A stretch of DNA of 64,000 nt from Opitutia bacterium. Lineage in GTDB: Bacteria; Verrucomicrobiota; Verrucomicrobiia; Opitutales; UBA953. Every line of letters starts with the position of its first letter. Position 1 is the stretch's first letter. The notes beneath the pieces are model-generated. The model searched no databases. It saw only the letters and a list, made by a program, of their open reading frames with translations, and was not told the DNA's origin. Shown here one piece after another: positions 1 through 15,539 of this stretch. Both the position numbers and the translations under genes were made by a program. The stretch is from positions 1 to 64,000 of the forward strand of contig CANGFP010000003.1 of the NCBI GenBank assembly GCA_947453335.1. The letters run 5' to 3'.

Positions 1-295
<295 letters not shown>

Positions 296-322
296 AAAAA
301 GCCCCGGGTCACCCCGGGGCTT
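296..322 (-). terminator. Rho-independent terminator of ppdK
   Basis: Read on the minus strand, an AGCCCCGGGG / CCCGGGGCT-type GC-rich hairpin is followed immediately by a run of five T (the plus strand shows five A at 296-300). It starts about 22 bases beyond the ppdK stop codon. Confidence 0.8.
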
Positions 323-344
323 CGTCGGACCGATGCGCGATGGC

Positions 345-3104
<2,760 letters not shown>

Positions 3105-3269
3105 GGTAGAGTTTGAGGTAAAGGAGTTGGGCCGAGGTGGAGGAACAGCAGGTTCCCGCCCATCGACGAAGGGCAAAAGAAGGGGAAACCGCCAAGGGGT
3201 GTCAATGGATTAGGGGGAATCCGAGCCTATCCCCTTCCCTGGTGGTATGCGCCCCCCACCAAGCACCCC

Positions 3270-3664
3270 TTATCCGTGGCAATTCTTCAAACCGAGGACC
3301 AGCAGGACGGTGGCGACCAAAAACAGGGCGAATAGGGCGGTTTTCCATCCTTTAGTCTGCTTATCCGAGCTTCCGCGGTGCTCTTTCTTCCGAAAAGCCT
3401 TCCGACCGAGGGAAGTCACATGCTGAACGGTGACGTCAGGATAGGACCGTCCGGAGACTTCCTTAACAACCCCTTTGATCAGTCCTACTTCGATGAGTTC
3501 GACGAAAGCGCGGGCTTTGCGCTCGGCGGGTAGACGGTCGAATGCATTGCATTCGCGGCCCACGATCAGGCGTTCCAACCCTAGTTTGGCATCGGAAGTG
3601 ATGTGTCGGCGACCGGACTGGGATTCTTCTTTGCTCAAGCGGACGTTTACCCAAATGTTGTCAT
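3270..3664 (-). CDS. Winged-helix, tail-anchored hypothetical; likely 1-base defect near start
   Basis: About 122-131 residues. The body (RLPAERKARAFVELIEVGLI ... VTVQHVTSLGRKAF) resembles the small winged-helix proteins of the DUF2513 type, but here it is followed by a hydrophobic C-terminal segment (ALFALFLVATVLLVLGL), so it would be tail-anchored. The in-frame region has no ATG start. An ATG at 3664 sits 1-6 bases downstream of a G-run but reads MTTFG then stop. One extra G in the GGG at 3650-3652 would give MTTFGVNVRLSKEE and join it to the conserved body. Intact alternatives are TTG at 3686 or 3638. Base composition is less GC-rich than the neighbours, consistent with transfer. It is divergent from thiD. 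Function unknown. Confidence 0.55.
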
Positions 3665-3737
3665 CCCCCCGCTTCCATCGGCGCAAATCTTTTCGGGGGC
3701 CAATTGTAAAAATTATCAAATTCCCGGCCCCGCACGC

Positions 3738-4538
3738 ATGAGCCCGCACGCCTCCCCCTCCCTTGGCGACCTCCCGGTCGCCCTCAGCATCGCCGGCTCG
3801 GACAGCGGCGCCGGGGCCGGCATCCAGGCCGACCTCCTGACCTTCGCGGCCAATGGGGTCTACGGCACCACCGCGATCACCTGCCTGACCGCCCAGAACC
3901 CCCGCGGGGTTTCCGGCGTACAGGCCGCGACCCCGGCCTTCGTGGCCGAACAGTGCCGCCAAGTGGCGACGCATTATCGCCCAAAAGCCCTGAAAACAGG
4001 GATGTTGCTGGAGGTCGGCATCGTCGAAGCCGTCGCGGATTTCATCGCGGCAACGAAGATCCCCGCGGTCGTCGATCCGGTCATGGTAGCCTCGAGCGGA
4101 GCCACGTTGCTGTCCGCCGCGGCCGTCGAAGCCGTCCGCCAAAAGCTCCTGCCCTTGGCCGCGGTGGTGACGCCCAACCTCGATGAAGCCGCGATTCTCC
4201 TCGGACGAAAGCCCCTCGGCGGCGACCACTGCGCCGCGGAAGCCGTGGAACTCGCCAGAATCCACCAAGTGCCCATCCTCCTGAAAGGCGGACATGCCGC
4301 CGGGGACGACCTTGTCGATGCTTTGGCTTGGCCTGACGGCCGCGTGGTGACGTTCCTGGCTCGTCGAATCCCCGGGATTGATACCCATGGCAGCGGGTGC
4401 ACCCTCTCGGCAGCCATCACGGCCCAACTGGCCCTCGGCCACCCCCTGGAGGAAGCCGTCCGTCGAGCCCATGCCTACCTTCAATCTGGAATGAACCATT
4501 GTTTGCAAGTCGCTGGCATAAAGCATATTAAGCATTAA
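3738..4538 (+). CDS. thiD: Hydroxymethylpyrimidine/phosphomethylpyrimidine kinase
   Basis: 266 residues. Phosphorylates HMP and then HMP-P to give HMP-PP, the pyrimidine half of thiamine. The ribokinase-fold signature [16 protein letters not shown] opens the protein. DPVMVASSG sits mid-protein, and the C-terminal nucleotide-binding/catalytic [10 protein letters not shown] carries Cys221. The ATG at 3738 was chosen because homologous sequence begins a few residues later; an open frame extends upstream but is unlike the family. No other thiamine gene is nearby. A weak hairpin (GCCTG/CAGGC, 4568-4585) lies downstream. Confidence 0.95.
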   Translation: MSPHASPSLGDLPVALSIAGSDSGAGAGIQADLLTFAANGVYGTTAITCLTAQNPRGVSGVQAATPAFVAEQCRQVATHYRPKALKTGMLLEVGIVEAVADFIAATKIPAVVDPVMVASSGATLLSAAAVEAVRQKLLPLAAVVTPNLDEAAILLGRKPLGGDHCAAEAVELARIHQVPILLKGGHAAGDDLVDALAWPDGRVVTFLARRIPGIDTHGSGCTLSAAITAQLALGHPLEEAVRRAHAYLQSGMNHCLQVAGIKHIKH

Positions 4539-4796
4539 TTATTGCGAGCCAATACCCCCAGCAGGTGGCCTGCCTAAAAACAGGCAAAACCCTTAGCGGC
4601 CGACCGGAGTTAAGCCCCAAGACGGACCTCCCAGCTCCCGCGGGTTCCGCAGGGGGGGGGGCGAACCAGGGCACACCTAGCATAGACGCCCGGGGCCCGA
4701 GAGAACTCCAGGGGAGTCGGGTTATTCACACTTGCCCCCTTCCCACCCTCTCCTTTTCTAACCCATTCCCTGCGGTCCCGCACCGCACCCCCGCAC

Positions 4797-6593
4797 ATGC
4801 CTAAAAAGAAAGCCGCCCAGTCCTCCTCGACCAAACCCGCCTCCGCCGCGAACGGCGCCAAGATGCGTGGTTGCGACGTCATGGTACGTTGCCTCGAGAA
4901 CCTCGGCGTCGACACCATCTTCGCCTACCCGGGCGGCGCCTCGATGGAGCTGCACCAAGGTCTCACGCGCTCCAAGAAGATCCGCACCATCCTGCCCCGC
5001 CACGAACAAGGCGGCGCCTTCATGGCGCACGGCTACGCCCGCGCCACCGGCAAGCCCGGCGTCTGCATGGCGACCTCCGGCCCCGGCGCGACGAACCTCG
5101 TCACCGCCATCGCCGACGCGCACATGGACAGCATCCCGCTGATCTGCATCACCGGCCAGGTCTACCAGCAGTTCATCGGCCGCGCCGCCTTCCAGGAAAC
5201 CGACTTCTACGGCATGACGCTGCCGATCGTGAAGCATTCCTTCCTCGTCCTCGACTACAACGAGCTGCCGAGCATCATGTACAAGGCGTTCAAGATCGCC
5301 ACCACCGGCCGCCCGGGCCCCGTGGTCATCGACATCCCCAAGGACGTCCAGCAGCACGAGTGGGTCCCGGTCTTCCCGAAGAACGCGGACGACGTCTCCA
5401 TCCCCGGCCTGCAGGTGCCGCCGAAGGCCGCTGACGCCGAGCTCGAACAGGTCCTGCGCCTCATCGAGAAGGCCGCGCAGCCCGTGATCTACATCGGCGG
5501 CGGCATCCTGTCCGGCGACGCCCACAAGGAGCTCCGCGCCTTCGCCGAAGCCACCGGCATCCCGGTCGCCTCCACGCTGATGGGCCTCGGCGCCTTCCCC
5601 TGCGACCATCCGCAGTCCCTCTACTGGTACGGCATGCACGGCACCGTCGCGGGCAACTGGGCCGTCTGCAAGAGCGACCTCCTCATCACCATGGGCGCGC
5701 GCTTCGACGACCGCATCACCGGCGCCGTCGACAAGTTCGCCCCCGACGCGACGATCGTCCACATCGACATCGACCGCTCCGAGCACCAGAAGAACAAGTT
5801 CGCCCACTACCCGATCCACTCGGACATCAAGCACGCCCTGGCCCGCCTCACCACGCTGGCCAAGAAGGGCTTCAGGAAGCCCGACCTGAAGAAGTGGTAC
5901 GCGACCATCAACGGCTGGAAGCACGAGCACCCGTACCCCTTCAGCTACGAACGCAAGACGAAGCACATCCTCCCGCAGGAAGCCGTCGAGACGCTCTACC
6001 AGGAGACCAAGGGCCAGGCCATCGTCGCCACCGGCGTCGGCCAACACCAGATGTGGGCCCCTCAGTACTACCGCTTCAGCGAGCCGCGCCGCTTCGTCAG
6101 CTCCCTCGGCGCCGGCACGATGGGCTTCGGCCTTCCGGCCGCGATCGGCGCCAAGGTCGCCTGCCCGGACAAGCAGGTCATCGACATCGACGGCGACGGT
6201 TCCTTCCTGATGAACATCCAGGAGCTCGCGTGCATGAAGATCGAAAAGATCAACGCGAAGATCCTGCTCCTCAACAACCAGCACCTCGGCATGGTCGTGC
6301 AGTGGGAGGACCGCTTCTACGACGGCGTCCGCGGCCACACCATCCTCGGCGACGCCAAGAACATCGGCAGCCCCGACAACCCGGGCGGCCTGTACCCCGA
6401 CTTCGTCAAGATCGCCAACGGCTTCGGCATCAAGGCCCGCCAGGTCATGAAGCGCGAGGAGCTGCGTGAAGCCATCCGCGAGATGCTCGCGCACGACGGC
6501 CCGTATCTCCTCGACGTCATCGTGCCTTACACCGAGCACGTCCTGCCCTTCATCCCGCAGAAGAAGTCGGCGATGGAGATCCTGACGAAGTAA
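4797..6593 (+). CDS. ilvB: Acetolactate synthase, large (catalytic) subunit
   Basis: 598 residues. ThDP-dependent condensation of two pyruvates (or pyruvate + 2-oxobutyrate), the first common step of branched-chain amino acid synthesis. It has [11 protein letters not shown], the ThDP-activating Glu70 in [11 protein letters not shown], and the metal/ThDP motif GDGS (466-469) continuing to [11 protein letters not shown]. The Lys/Ser-rich N-terminal 20 residues are an unstructured leader. No ilvN-like regulatory subunit follows; the next gene is convergent trxB beyond a terminator. The 258-base upstream gap contains a run of nine or more G and no obvious leader peptide. Confidence 0.95.
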   Translation: MPKKKAAQSSSTKPASAANGAKMRGCDVMVRCLENLGVDTIFAYPGGASMELHQGLTRSKKIRTILPRHEQGGAFMAHGYARATGKPGVCMATSGPGATNLVTAIADAHMDSIPLICITGQVYQQFIGRAAFQETDFYGMTLPIVKHSFLVLDYNELPSIMYKAFKIATTGRPGPVVIDIPKDVQQHEWVPVFPKNADDVSIPGLQVPPKAADAELEQVLRLIEKAAQPVIYIGGGILSGDAHKELRAFAEATGIPVASTLMGLGAFPCDHPQSLYWYGMHGTVAGNWAVCKSDLLITMGARFDDRITGAVDKFAPDATIVHIDIDRSEHQKNKFAHYPIHSDIKHALARLTTLAKKGFRKPDLKKWYATINGWKHEHPYPFSYERKTKHILPQEAVETLYQETKGQAIVATGVGQHQMWAPQYYRFSEPRRFVSSLGAGTMGFGLPAAIGAKVACPDKQVIDIDGDGSFLMNIQELACMKIEKINAKILLLNNQHLGMVVQWEDRFYDGVRGHTILGDAKNIGSPDNPGGLYPDFVKIANGFGIKARQVMKREELREAIREMLAHDGPYLLDVIVPYTEHVLPFIPQKKSAMEILTK

Positions 6594-6614
6594 TCCCTCA
6601 CGGGATTATTTCGA

Positions 6615-6646
6615 GGGGGCACGTGGGCCAGGGGACACGTGGACAA
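6615..6646 (+). repeat. Tandem 16-bp repeat, left arm (2 units)
   Basis: Two adjacent 16-mers share the form GGGGnCACGTGGnCmA: 6615-6630 (GGGGGCACGTGGGCCA) and 6631-6646 (GGGGACACGTGGACAA). Two similar units lie in the opposite orientation at 6780-6811, on the other side of the ilvB/trxB terminator, so the whole forms an inverted arrangement of about 200 bp. Confidence 0.7.
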
Positions 6647-6661
6647 GGGGGAATAAAAGAA

Positions 6662-6683
6662 CAGGGGCGCCTCGGCGCCCCTG
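6662..6683. terminator. Bidirectional terminator between ilvB and trxB
   Basis: Perfect 10-bp inverted repeat CAGGGGCGCC / GGCGCCCCTG around a two-base centre, with T-rich sequence after it in both directions (CTGCTTTATAAA on plus, TTCTTTTATTCC on minus). It lies between two convergent genes. Confidence 0.75.
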
Positions 6684-6779
6684 CTGCTTTATAAACTCGA
6701 AGGAAAACCCGGGGACCGGGTGATTGGCCGGGGAAACATGCACGCAGCCAACATCCCTGTCTCCTTTTTCATGCACCCC

Positions 6780-6811
6780 TCGTCCACGTGTCACCTTGCC
6801 CACCTGTCCCC
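6780..6811 (-). repeat. Tandem 16-bp repeat, right arm (2 units, inverted)
   Basis: Read on the minus strand, 6811-6796 is GGGGACAGGTGGGCAA and 6795-6780 is GGTGACACGTGGACGA, the same 16-bp unit as at 6615-6646 with a few changes. The array ends about 24 bases before the trxB stop codon. Confidence 0.7.
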
Positions 6812-6834
6812 TCGTCGCGGCGACGCCGCGACGC

Positions 6835-7758
6835 TCAGTGGCCCGCGAGCCAGCGCTCGGCCTCGATGGCGGCGCGGCAACCCATGCCGGCGGCCGTGAT
6901 GGCCTGGCGGTAGACGTGGTCGGCGCAGTCGCCCGCGACGAAGACGCCGGGGACCTGCGTGCTGACGGTGTTCGCCGCCGCCACGAAGTAGCCGCCTTCG
7001 TCGACCGCGAGGGCCGGCGTGAACGCCTGGGAATTGGGGACGTGGCCGATGGCCACGAAGACGCACTTCACGCCGAGGTCACGGGTCGCGCCCGACTTCT
7101 CGGTCACCTGCAGGGTGTGGACCTTGCCGTCGGCGCCGCCGAGGACCGCCTTGGGCGTGACGTTGAGGACGAGCTCGATCTTCTCGTGCGTCTTGACGCG
7201 CTGTACCATGATCTCGGACGCGCGGAAGGTGTCGCGACGGTGCACGAGGTAGACCTTCGAGGCGAAACGGGTGAGGAAGAGGGCCTCTTCGCAGGCGGAA
7301 TCGCCGCCGCCGACCACCGCCACGGGCACGTCGCGGTAGAAGGCGCCGTCGCAGGTCGCGCAGGTGGTGACGCCGTTGCCGCCGTAATATTCCTTCTCGC
7401 CGGGGATGCCCAGGAGGCGGGGCGAAGCGCCGGTCGCGATGATCACGGCCTTCGCCTCATAGGTGGCTTCGCCGCCCTTGAGCTTCTTGACCGGGCCGGA
7501 GAAATCGACCGATTCGATGCGGTCCCAGGCGAAACGGGCGCCGAAGCGCTCGGCCTGGCCCTTCATGTTCATGATGAGCTCGTTGCCGTCCACGCCGTGC
7601 ACGAAGCCCGGGAAGTTCTCGACCTCCGAAGTCGTGGTGAGCTGGCCGCCAGGCTGGCCGCCTTCGAGGACCAAAGGGCTCAGGCCGGCGCGGGCGGCGT
7701 AGATGGCGGCGGTGAGACCGGCGCAGCCGGTGCCGAGGATCAGGACGTTTTCAGCCAT
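6835..7758 (-). CDS. trxB: Thioredoxin-disulfide reductase
   Basis: 307 residues. An FAD flavoenzyme that passes electrons from NADPH to thioredoxin in the cytoplasm. The FAD dinucleotide motif GTGCAG lies at 9-14, the redox pair Cys133/Cys136 in CATCDGAF, the NADPH motif around GGGDSACEE (150-158) and HRRDTFRAS near 173, and the second FAD motif [10 protein letters not shown] near the C-terminus. The length is slightly short of the typical 310-320. The start at 7758 (MAENVLILG) places the FAD motif at the expected distance; 47 upstream in-frame residues are unlike the family. It is divergent from secA. Confidence 0.95.
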   Translation of the reverse strand: MAENVLILGTGCAGLTAAIYAARAGLSPLVLEGGQPGGQLTTTSEVENFPGFVHGVDGNELIMNMKGQAERFGARFAWDRIESVDFSGPVKKLKGGEATYEAKAVIIATGASPRLLGIPGEKEYYGGNGVTTCATCDGAFYRDVPVAVVGGGDSACEEALFLTRFASKVYLVHRRDTFRASEIMVQRVKTHEKIELVLNVTPKAVLGGADGKVHTLQVTEKSGATRDLGVKCVFVAIGHVPNSQAFTPALAVDEGGYFVAAANTVSTQVPGVFVAGDCADHVYRQAITAAGMGCRAAIEAERWLAGH

Positions 7759-7982
7759 GGGGATGGCTTCATCTTGAGGCCTGCAAGCGAACGGCAAGGC
7801 GGAAACGCCCATCGTGAACAAGTGAGCCCCGCGACCCGACCCGGAAAACGCGGCCGGACAGGCCCCGGCGAGCGCGTCGCAGGACAATCGTCCCGACACG
7901 CCGTTTCGGGGCTGGATTCCGTGGTTTTTGGGCTTTGACTCGGCCTTTCCATCCCCAGTCTGCTACCTTTCGCGCCCGGACC

Positions 7983-10981
<2,999 letters not shown>

Positions 10982-10985
<4 letters not shown>

Positions 10986-12571
10986 CCGACCGCCGCCCGG
11001 CTCCGCTCGTTTCCGACGCCTGGCTCTGCTGGGGCGGAACGGGTCTGACCGCGCTGCTGCTGTTCCTGAGCCTGCCTCCCTTCGGGCATCCGTTCGTCGC
11101 GATGTTCGCGCTGATCCCCGCGACCCTCGCGGCGGGTGCGACCCCCGACTGGCGCCGCTGGCGTCGCGCGGCCTACGTGACGAACTGGCTCCTGTGGGTC
11201 GCGTTGCTCGCCTGGCTTCGGCATATCTATCCGCCGCTCGGCTGGCTCGGCCTCATCCTGCTCACAGGCTACTGCGCGCTGTTCCCCTTCGCCTGGCTGC
11301 TGGTGGTCCGCTGGGTCTTCCCGGCCTGCCGCGACGCCGGCGCGCCGGCCCGCTTGCTCGCGACGCTCGGCCTCGCGGGCGCCTGGGGCCTGCTCGAGTG
11401 GCTCCGCGCCACCGCGCTCACCGGCTTCGGCTGGCTGCCCTTCGCCGCCAGCCAACAGGGCAACGGCGTGCTCCTCTCGCTCTGCGCCTGGGTCGGCCCG
11501 ACCGGGCTATCGATGGGGCTGGTGCTCATCAACCTGGGCTTGGCCAGCTGGCTCGCGCGCCTCTGGGCGTCCCGCGAGGCGACGCTGGCGCCGGTGACGC
11601 CGGCGAGCTGGCTGCGACGCCTGACGCCGGAGCTCTACCTAGGGCTGGGCGTGATCGCCGCGGGCTTCTTCGTCGCGATGCCCCACCTCAAGCAAGCGCG
11701 CCGGACCGTGGTCCGCGTGGCCGCGGTCCGCACCGACTTCGATCCGACCGAGAAATGGGACGCGGCCAAGCTGGATCAGCACGCCAAAGCGCTGAACGCG
11801 GCGACGGTCGCCGCCGGCCAGGAAAAACCCGACGTCGTGCTCTGGCCCGAGGCCGCGTTGCCGGTCGCGACCGACAACGCCAACTACGTCGGTTTCCTCC
11901 GGGGGAACGTCGCGGGCGCGGGCTGTCCCCTGCTGCTCGGCGCGATCGAGCCCCGCCAAGGCGGCTACGCCAACGCCGTGGTCGTCGCCACGGCGGAGGG
12001 CCTCGCGAAACCCAGCTACGCCAAGCGCCATCTCGTGCCCTTCGGGGAATACGTGCCGGGCGCCTCCTGGCTGCCCCTCCGCAAGGTCGTGCCCATCGCC
12101 GAAGACTGCGTGCCCGGCGACGGCGCCACCCTCCTCCCGCTCACGGCGCGCGACGGCTTCACGTTCCTCGCCGGGCCGTTGGTCTGCTACGAAGATGTCT
12201 TTCCGGAGCTCGCCCGCGAACACGCCCTCGCCGGCGCCGACCTCCTGGTCGTCGTCACGAACGACGGCTGGTACGGCCACGAGGCCGGCGACGCGCAGCA
12301 TACCGCGCATTCGGTGCTCCTCGCGGCCGCCACGGGCCTGCCGGTGGCCCGCTCGGGCAACGCCGGCTGGAGCGGCGTCATCGACCGCCGCGGCGTCCTC
12401 CGGCCCACCGGCGGACCTGGTGAGCCGCTCACCGCGACGGTCGAACTCGACCGGATCCGGCAGGAACCGACCTTCTGGGTCCGACATGGGGATTGGGCGG
12501 TCGGCCTAGGCGGCCTCTGCTTCGGCCTGACCTACATCTGGCGCCGGCGCCGGACCATGGCGACGGCGTAA
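10982..12571 (+). CDS. lnt: Apolipoprotein N-acyltransferase
   Basis: 529 residues. Inner-membrane enzyme that adds the third acyl chain to lipoproteins. Several N-terminal membrane helices occupy residues about 18-235, followed by a periplasmic nitrilase-like domain with the expected triad: Glu290 (VLWPEAALP), Lys348 (KRHLVPFGEYVPG) and Cys402 (LVCYEDVFPE). The ATG overlaps the secA stop (ATGA). With lolC/lolD elsewhere in the window, this shows a complete-type lipoprotein maturation and sorting route, as in diderms. Confidence 0.95.
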
Positions 12572-12678
12572 GCGGCAATAACCGCAAGTCCGTGTCGACC
12601 TCCCCCGGAAACGTCGCACACTGCAGACCACCCCGGCGACGGAACCCTCCGCTTCGCCGCCACGCCTCCACCTAGAAC

Positions 12679-13602
12679 ATGCGCTTCCTGCTCGCCTGCT
12701 TCGGCCTCTGCCTCGCCGCCCAGCTTCCCGCCCAGGAGGTCAAGAAGCCCAAGGAGGAATTCCCGCCCGCCGGCATCGCGACCTTCAAGCTCCGGCTCAA
12801 GTCCATCCCTGTCGTGACCGTGAAGGTCAACGGCGTGACGCTCACCCTAGGGGTCGACACGGGCTGCCAAGGCAACGGCGTGCTCACCGAAGGCGGCGCC
12901 CGCAAGGCCGGCGTCGAAGAAGCGTTCACCTTGCCGACGATGGGGAACGACGGACGCGGCGAGACGAAATACGGCTACGTCGAGTCGCTCGAAGGCGGCG
13001 GCGCCGTCTGGAAGGACTTCCACATGGCCATCATGCCGCTCACGGGCATGGACCTCGATGGGCTCATCGGCGCGGACATCCTCTTCGCCAAGCCGTTCTA
13101 CATGGACCTCACCAACGCGGTGATGACGCTCGGCAAGACGCCGGACACGTCCGCGGCCCATGAGGTCTCCATCTTCAGCCGCGGCGGCCATTGCGGCGTC
13201 AACATCGAGGTCGAAGGCCAGAAGGTGCCTATGATCGTGGACTCGGGCGCATCGAAGTCCTACATGAGTTCGCTGAAGTTCCGCGGCAAGACGGTCTTCA
13301 AGGGCTACCTCCCCGTGGCGTCGGTCCGCGGCGTCGGCCTGACGCGCGTCGAGACCTGCCAGATCAAGTCCCTGCGGATCGGCGGCGCGCCGCTCACGGG
13401 CGTGGAGTTCATCCGCGACCAGGAACACAACCTGCTGGGCGACGATTTCCTGCGCGCGCACCCGATCGCCGTCGACATGGCTTCCCGCCGTCTCTGGCTC
13501 TTCGAGTCGCAAGGCCCGGGCAAGGGCTCCAAGTCCACGCTGCCCACGGAACTGGCGGCCCCCGCGGAACCCGCGAAGGAAACGCCTGCTCCGGCCAAGT
13601 AA
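12679..13602 (+). CDS. Secreted two-domain retropepsin-like aspartyl protease
   Basis: 307 residues. A signal peptide (about 1-19, ending LPAQ) is followed by two aspartyl-protease half-domains. Each has the active-site triad and the later hydrophobic-hydrophobic-Gly signature: D60-T-G with DGLIGADIL (127-134), and D188-S-G with NLLGDDFL near residue 255. A bilobal arrangement of two retroviral-type lobes in one chain would form an active site without dimerisation. The C-terminus is Ala/Pro-rich. Probably periplasmic or exported; the substrate is unknown. It stands alone after lnt, with a 107-base gap. Confidence 0.8.
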   Translation: MRFLLACFGLCLAAQLPAQEVKKPKEEFPPAGIATFKLRLKSIPVVTVKVNGVTLTLGVDTGCQGNGVLTEGGARKAGVEEAFTLPTMGNDGRGETKYGYVESLEGGGAVWKDFHMAIMPLTGMDLDGLIGADILFAKPFYMDLTNAVMTLGKTPDTSAAHEVSIFSRGGHCGVNIEVEGQKVPMIVDSGASKSYMSSLKFRGKTVFKGYLPVASVRGVGLTRVETCQIKSLRIGGAPLTGVEFIRDQEHNLLGDDFLRAHPIAVDMASRRLWLFESQGPGKGSKSTLPTELAAPAEPAKETPAPAK

Positions 13603-13617
13603 GCCGCTGGTCTGGCT

Positions 13618-14358
13618 TCAGCGACGACGGCTGCCGCCGCCGCCCGACTGGCCTTCGCCTTCCTCGCCGCCTTCGGCTTCCTCGGCAGGCTCCTCGTCAT
13701 CCCACTTGAGCTCCTTGTCGAGCTTCTCGTCGTCCTCGACCTCGGGGAGGTCGGAGATCTCCTCCGCCGCGGAAGCGGCCCGGCTGGGCTTCTCGTCGTC
13801 GTCCTCTTCGCCAGGGACCTCGTGGCCCTGCGGGACGAACTCGAGGATATCGGTGATCTCCTCGAAAGGATGGATGTCGCGGCCTTCGATGAGGGCCTGG
13901 TTGCGGAGCTCGCTGAGCTGCTCATCCACGTCCTCGACCGTGAGCTTCTGCTCGAGCTTGATGGTGTCGTTGATGAGCTTCACGCGCAGGCGCATGATGT
14001 GCTCGAGGAAGTCGGCGTAGGAACCCTTGTCGCCGTCCTTGACGTTGGGGAGGGCGAAGAGCTGCTCCTCGGAATCGAGGATGTGCTCGGCCACGCGGGC
14101 GAGGCGGACGGTCTCGTCCTTCTCGACGGAGTGGACCTGGAAGGGCACGAAGGCCGCCTCGAGGATCTCGTTGGACAGGCCGTACTCGCGCAGGGGGTCC
14201 ATCATGTCCAGGACCCAGGGAAACTGGAAGGGGTCGAGGATGCCGAGGCCGTCGGGCTCGTAGTGCTTGGGGTCGGAATTCTCCTTCACCCACCAGGTCC
14301 CCTTTTCCTTGTTGAAGCGGATGGTGCACCAAAGGAGCTTGGAAGTCGTGACAGCCAT
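13618..14358 (-). CDS. Conserved hypothetical protein with acidic tail
   Basis: 246 residues; not recognised as a named family. The globular part (about 1-150) begins MAVTTSKLLWCTIRFNKEKG and contains a predicted helical stretch. The C-terminal 80 residues are strongly acidic (EEDDDEK, EVEDDEKLDKELKWDDEE) and end in a Gly-rich, Arg-terminated tail. The start at 14358 is the first ATG giving a compact protein; an in-frame ATG lies 57 bases upstream. Strong coding bias supports it as real. It is convergent with the protease gene and divergent from pyrD. Cytoplasmic by lack of a signal. Confidence 0.75.
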   Translation of the reverse strand: MAVTTSKLLWCTIRFNKEKGTWWVKENSDPKHYEPDGLGILDPFQFPWVLDMMDPLREYGLSNEILEAAFVPFQVHSVEKDETVRLARVAEHILDSEEQLFALPNVKDGDKGSYADFLEHIMRLRVKLINDTIKLEQKLTVEDVDEQLSELRNQALIEGRDIHPFEEITDILEFVPQGHEVPGEEDDDEKPSRAASAAEEISDLPEVEDDEKLDKELKWDDEEPAEEAEGGEEGEGQSGGGGSRRR

Positions 14359-14481
14359 GGGGGGTTGGTTTGCCCAAGTCTGGCAGGGAGTCAAGAGGGG
14401 TCGAAACGGGTCCATCCCTCAAACGGGCCTAGGGTCGCCTTCTCCGCTTTCCTTCCGCGTTTTCCTACCTTAACTGGTGGC

Positions 14482-15534
14482 ATGTCTTTCCTGTACGACC
14501 AAGTCGCCGCCAAGGCGCTGTACGCCATGGACCCCGAGACGGCCCACCAGGTCGGCCTGCGCGGCATGGGACTCATCGGCGCCCTCCCGCCCCTGCGCTG
14601 GTGCCTCGAGCGCGGCCTGACCCCCAAGGGCGGCCGCCCCATCGAAGCGTTCGGCCTGAAGTTCCCCAACCACATCGGCCTGGCCGCTGGTTTCGACAAG
14701 GACGGCCTCGGCTGGCGCGGCGCCGCGGCGCTGGGCTTCGGCCACGTCGAAGTCGGCACCGTGACGCCCAAGGCGCAACCGGGCAACGAGCGCCCGCGAG
14801 TCTTCCGCTACCCCGAACTCAAGGCGGTCGTGAACGCCTACGGCTTCCCGAACGCCGGCATGGACGCCCTGCATGACCGCCTTTCCCGCCAACCGGGCCG
14901 CGGTCAGCGTCCGATCCCCCTCGGCATCAACATCGGCAAGAACAAGGACACCGCCAACGAACAGGCGCATGAGGACTACCTGAAGTGCTTCCGCCGGCTC
15001 GCCCCGCTCGCCGACTACGTCGTCGTCAACATCAGCAGCCCGAACACGCCGGGCCTGCGCGCCCTCCAGGACCGCGCACCGTTGGTCAAGCTCCTCGGCA
15101 CCATCGCCCAGGAAAACCGTTCGGTGGCGGGCGGCTCCGTCCCGCTGCTGCTCAAGGTCTCGCCAGACCTCAACCCCAACCAGCTCGAGGACATCGTCTC
15201 GGTGGTCGGCGAGTGCGGCTTCGCCGGCATCATCGCCACCAACACGACGATCGCGCGGCCGGCCGGCACCGAAGGCTGCTCGACCAAGGGCGGCCTCAGC
15301 GGCGCCCCGCTGCTGGAACGCTCGCTGCAAACGGTCCGCTTCCTGGTGAAGGCCAGCCAAGGGCGCATCCCGGTCATCGGTTGCGGCGGCATCACCTGCG
15401 CGGCCGACGCTGGTCGCTTCATGGATGAAGGAGCCTGCCTCGTGCAGGTGTACTCGGGGCTGGTCTTCCGCGGGCCCGAGCTCGCCCGCGAGGTCGCGGA
15501 TGGCCTCGCGTGGCGTCAACGCGCCTGGATCTGA
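14482..15534 (+). CDS. pyrD: Dihydroorotate dehydrogenase (quinone), class 2
   Basis: 350 residues. Oxidises dihydroorotate to orotate with membrane quinone as acceptor, in pyrimidine synthesis. Class 2 markers: an N-terminal hydrophobic helical extension, GLAAGFDKDG (67-76), and the catalytic base serine in VNISSPNTPGLR (around 183-193) rather than the class 1 cysteine. The FMN phosphate site is near GCGGI and SGLVF. GGTGG a few bases upstream of the ATG may be the ribosome site. The next gene begins 5 bases after the stop. Confidence 0.96.
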   Translation: MSFLYDQVAAKALYAMDPETAHQVGLRGMGLIGALPPLRWCLERGLTPKGGRPIEAFGLKFPNHIGLAAGFDKDGLGWRGAAALGFGHVEVGTVTPKAQPGNERPRVFRYPELKAVVNAYGFPNAGMDALHDRLSRQPGRGQRPIPLGINIGKNKDTANEQAHEDYLKCFRRLAPLADYVVVNISSPNTPGLRALQDRAPLVKLLGTIAQENRSVAGGSVPLLLKVSPDLNPNQLEDIVSVVGECGFAGIIATNTTIARPAGTEGCSTKGGLSGAPLLERSLQTVRFLVKASQGRIPVIGCGGITCAADAGRFMDEGACLVQVYSGLVFRGPELAREVADGLAWRQRAWI

Positions 15535-15539
15535 ACGTC

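Noticed and set aside
4758-6539. 593-codon open frame opposite ilvB
   Set aside because: Shadow of ilvB, whose catalytic motifs are intact.
6606-6803. 65-codon open frame over the repeat/terminator region
   Set aside because: Encodes the repeat and terminator; no homology-like features.
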